From contig URPG01000013.1 in the NCBI GenBank assembly GCA_900549675.1, forward strand, positions 1 through 15,321: 15,321 nucleotides of DNA, written 5' to 3'. A model generated the notes under the pieces. It had not been told where the DNA came from and searched no databases. It was given only the letters and a program-made list of their open reading frames with translations. This stretch comes from an uncultured Oscillospiraceae bacterium (GTDB lineage: Bacteria; Bacillota; Clostridia; Oscillospirales; Acutalibacteraceae). How positions within the stretch are numbered: the stretch's first letter is position 1; every line of letters begins with the position of its first letter. The position numbers and the translations under genes are program-made. Shown piece after piece: positions 14,454 to 15,321 of the stretch.

Positions 14454-15321
14454 TCATCTACGGCCCAATTCAGTGTCATCTTCTGTCACAACACTATGAT
14501 CTTTAATATAATCGATAATTTCATCCAACGTCGTAAAGGCTAAACCAACGTAACTGTCGGCCGCACCGTAATAAATAGCGATCTTTCCACTTTCAGAATC
14601 ATGCACCGTTGCGCAAGGGAAGCACACATTGGGTACAAATCCGCGTTCTTCATACCATTCCTGCGGCGTAAGCAAAAAGTTTTCGCATCTGTATTTCACA
14701 CGCGATGGTTCATCAATATCCAAAATGGCACCGCCAATGGAATATACATAGCCATTGCACGTACGGGATACCCCATGATAGAACATCAGCCAACCCTCGC
14801 TTGTTTCTATCGGTGCCGCGCCTCCGCCGATCTTCAAAGACTCCCACCATTCAGCACTTCTGCTCATCACATGGCGGTGTCTGCCCCAATATTCCAGATC
14901 TTTGCTTTCACTGATAAAAATGTCGCCAAACGGAGTATGTCCGCTGTCTGACGGTCTGGAAAGCATCACATAATTTCCGTTTAATTTTCTGGGAAATAAA
15001 ACAGCATTGCGGTTATAGGGCAAGAAAGGGTTTTCCAATCTGGTAAAGGTTTTGAAGTCTTTTGTTTTTGCCATACCGATAGCCGCACCGTAAAAATCTT
15101 GACACCAAATGACATAATAGGTATCTTCTACCTTTACTAAACGGGGGTCATAGGCATAACGGGGCATAAAGGGGTCGCCGTTTTCATCCACGAACTGTAT
15201 CTTATCTTTCTCAAAATCCCAGTGAATGCCGTCTTTACTTCTTCCAAAATAAATGAAAGACACACCGTTATTTTGTTCCCCACGGAACACACCTACGTAA
15301 GCTCCTTCATAAGGCATTACC
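14454..15321 (-). CDS. GH130 glycoside phosphorylase (mannosylglucose phosphorylase-like), 5' end cut
   Basis: The C-terminal 289 or so residues of a GH130 beta-propeller phosphorylase; the reading frame stays open into the right edge, and the first visible residues VMPYEGAYVGVFRGEQ are internal family sequence, so the true start lies outside. Key marks: AYDPR (the catalytic Asp), RNAVLFPRK and RPSDSGHTPFGDIF (substrate and phosphate contacts), KIGGGAAPIET, GWLMFYHGVSRTCNGYVYSI and NVCFPCATV with IAIYYGAADSY near the end. These blocks resemble the GH130_1 group, 4-O-beta-D-mannosyl-D-glucose phosphorylases, more than the mannooligosaccharide group, as far as can be judged by eye. Such enzymes split beta-mannosides with phosphate to give mannose 1-phosphate inside the cell. 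Confidence 0.88.
   Translation of the reverse strand, partial: VMPYEGAYVGVFRGEQNNGVSFIYFGRSKDGIHWDFEKDKIQFVDENGDPFMPRYAYDPRLVKVEDTYYVIWCQDFYGAAIGMAKTKDFKTFTRLENPFLPYNRNAVLFPRKLNGNYVMLSRPSDSGHTPFGDIFISESKDLEYWGRHRHVMSRSAEWWESLKIGGGAAPIETSEGWLMFYHGVSRTCNGYVYSIGGAILDIDEPSRVKYRCENFLLTPQEWYEERGFVPNVCFPCATVHDSESGKIAIYYGAADSYVGLAFTTLDEIIDYIKDHSVVTEDDTELGRR

Noticed and set aside
1..15321. CRISPR arrays, tRNA or rRNA genes, insertion sequences, riboswitches
   Set aside because: No regularly spaced repeat array, cloverleaf, transposase or recognisable aptamer was seen by eye on either strand; a covariance-model scan could not be run.

Overview
The window looks like a chromosomal segment from a low-GC Gram-positive anaerobe, most likely a member of the Clostridia. 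Support for this comes from strong AAGGAGG-type ribosome binding sites, an LplA-type lipoprotein ABC transporter, a decayed FemAB-type peptidoglycan-bridge gene, AT-rich intergenic regions and short U-tailed terminators. The species cannot be named from this sequence.

Left part (1-8518): a catabolic locus with divergent control. A regulator with a PrpR-type sensor domain (6713-8518, + strand) faces a minus-strand operon that runs leftward off the window. The operon order is: an 11-codon leader frame, a DUF1537-family acid-sugar kinase, an iron-type alcohol dehydrogenase, a DapA-superfamily lyase, a PdxA2-type dehydrogenase, an LplA-like solute-binding lipoprotein, and the start of an LplB-like permease. 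A DUF1537 kinase plus a PdxA-family dehydrogenase is the known core of four-carbon acid-sugar (D-threonate/D-erythronate type) catabolism: the kinase phosphorylates the acid and the PdxA2 enzyme oxidises and decarboxylates it to dihydroxyacetone phosphate. The aldolase-like protein and the iron dehydrogenase suggest a second branch, in which a keto acid is cleaved and the resulting aldehyde reduced. The LplABC-type transporter presumably imports the substrate. The exact substrate is not visible in the sequence.

Middle (8519-9978): a decayed region. It holds a minus-strand coding-like tail that overlaps the end of the regulator, then a FemAB-family pseudogene with several frame changes, an internal deletion and a stop codon.

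Right part (9979-15321), all on the minus strand: a cytoplasmic DUF1593/Sde182-like nucleoside-hydrolase-fold protein, a GNAT acetyltransferase, uvrB (nucleotide excision repair) and the C-terminal part of a GH130 glycoside phosphorylase related to mannosylglucose phosphorylases. Strong hairpins separate the transcription units. The GH130 and DUF1593 proteins fit a glycan-using lifestyle; uvrB with its downstream GNAT gene is ordinary housekeeping.
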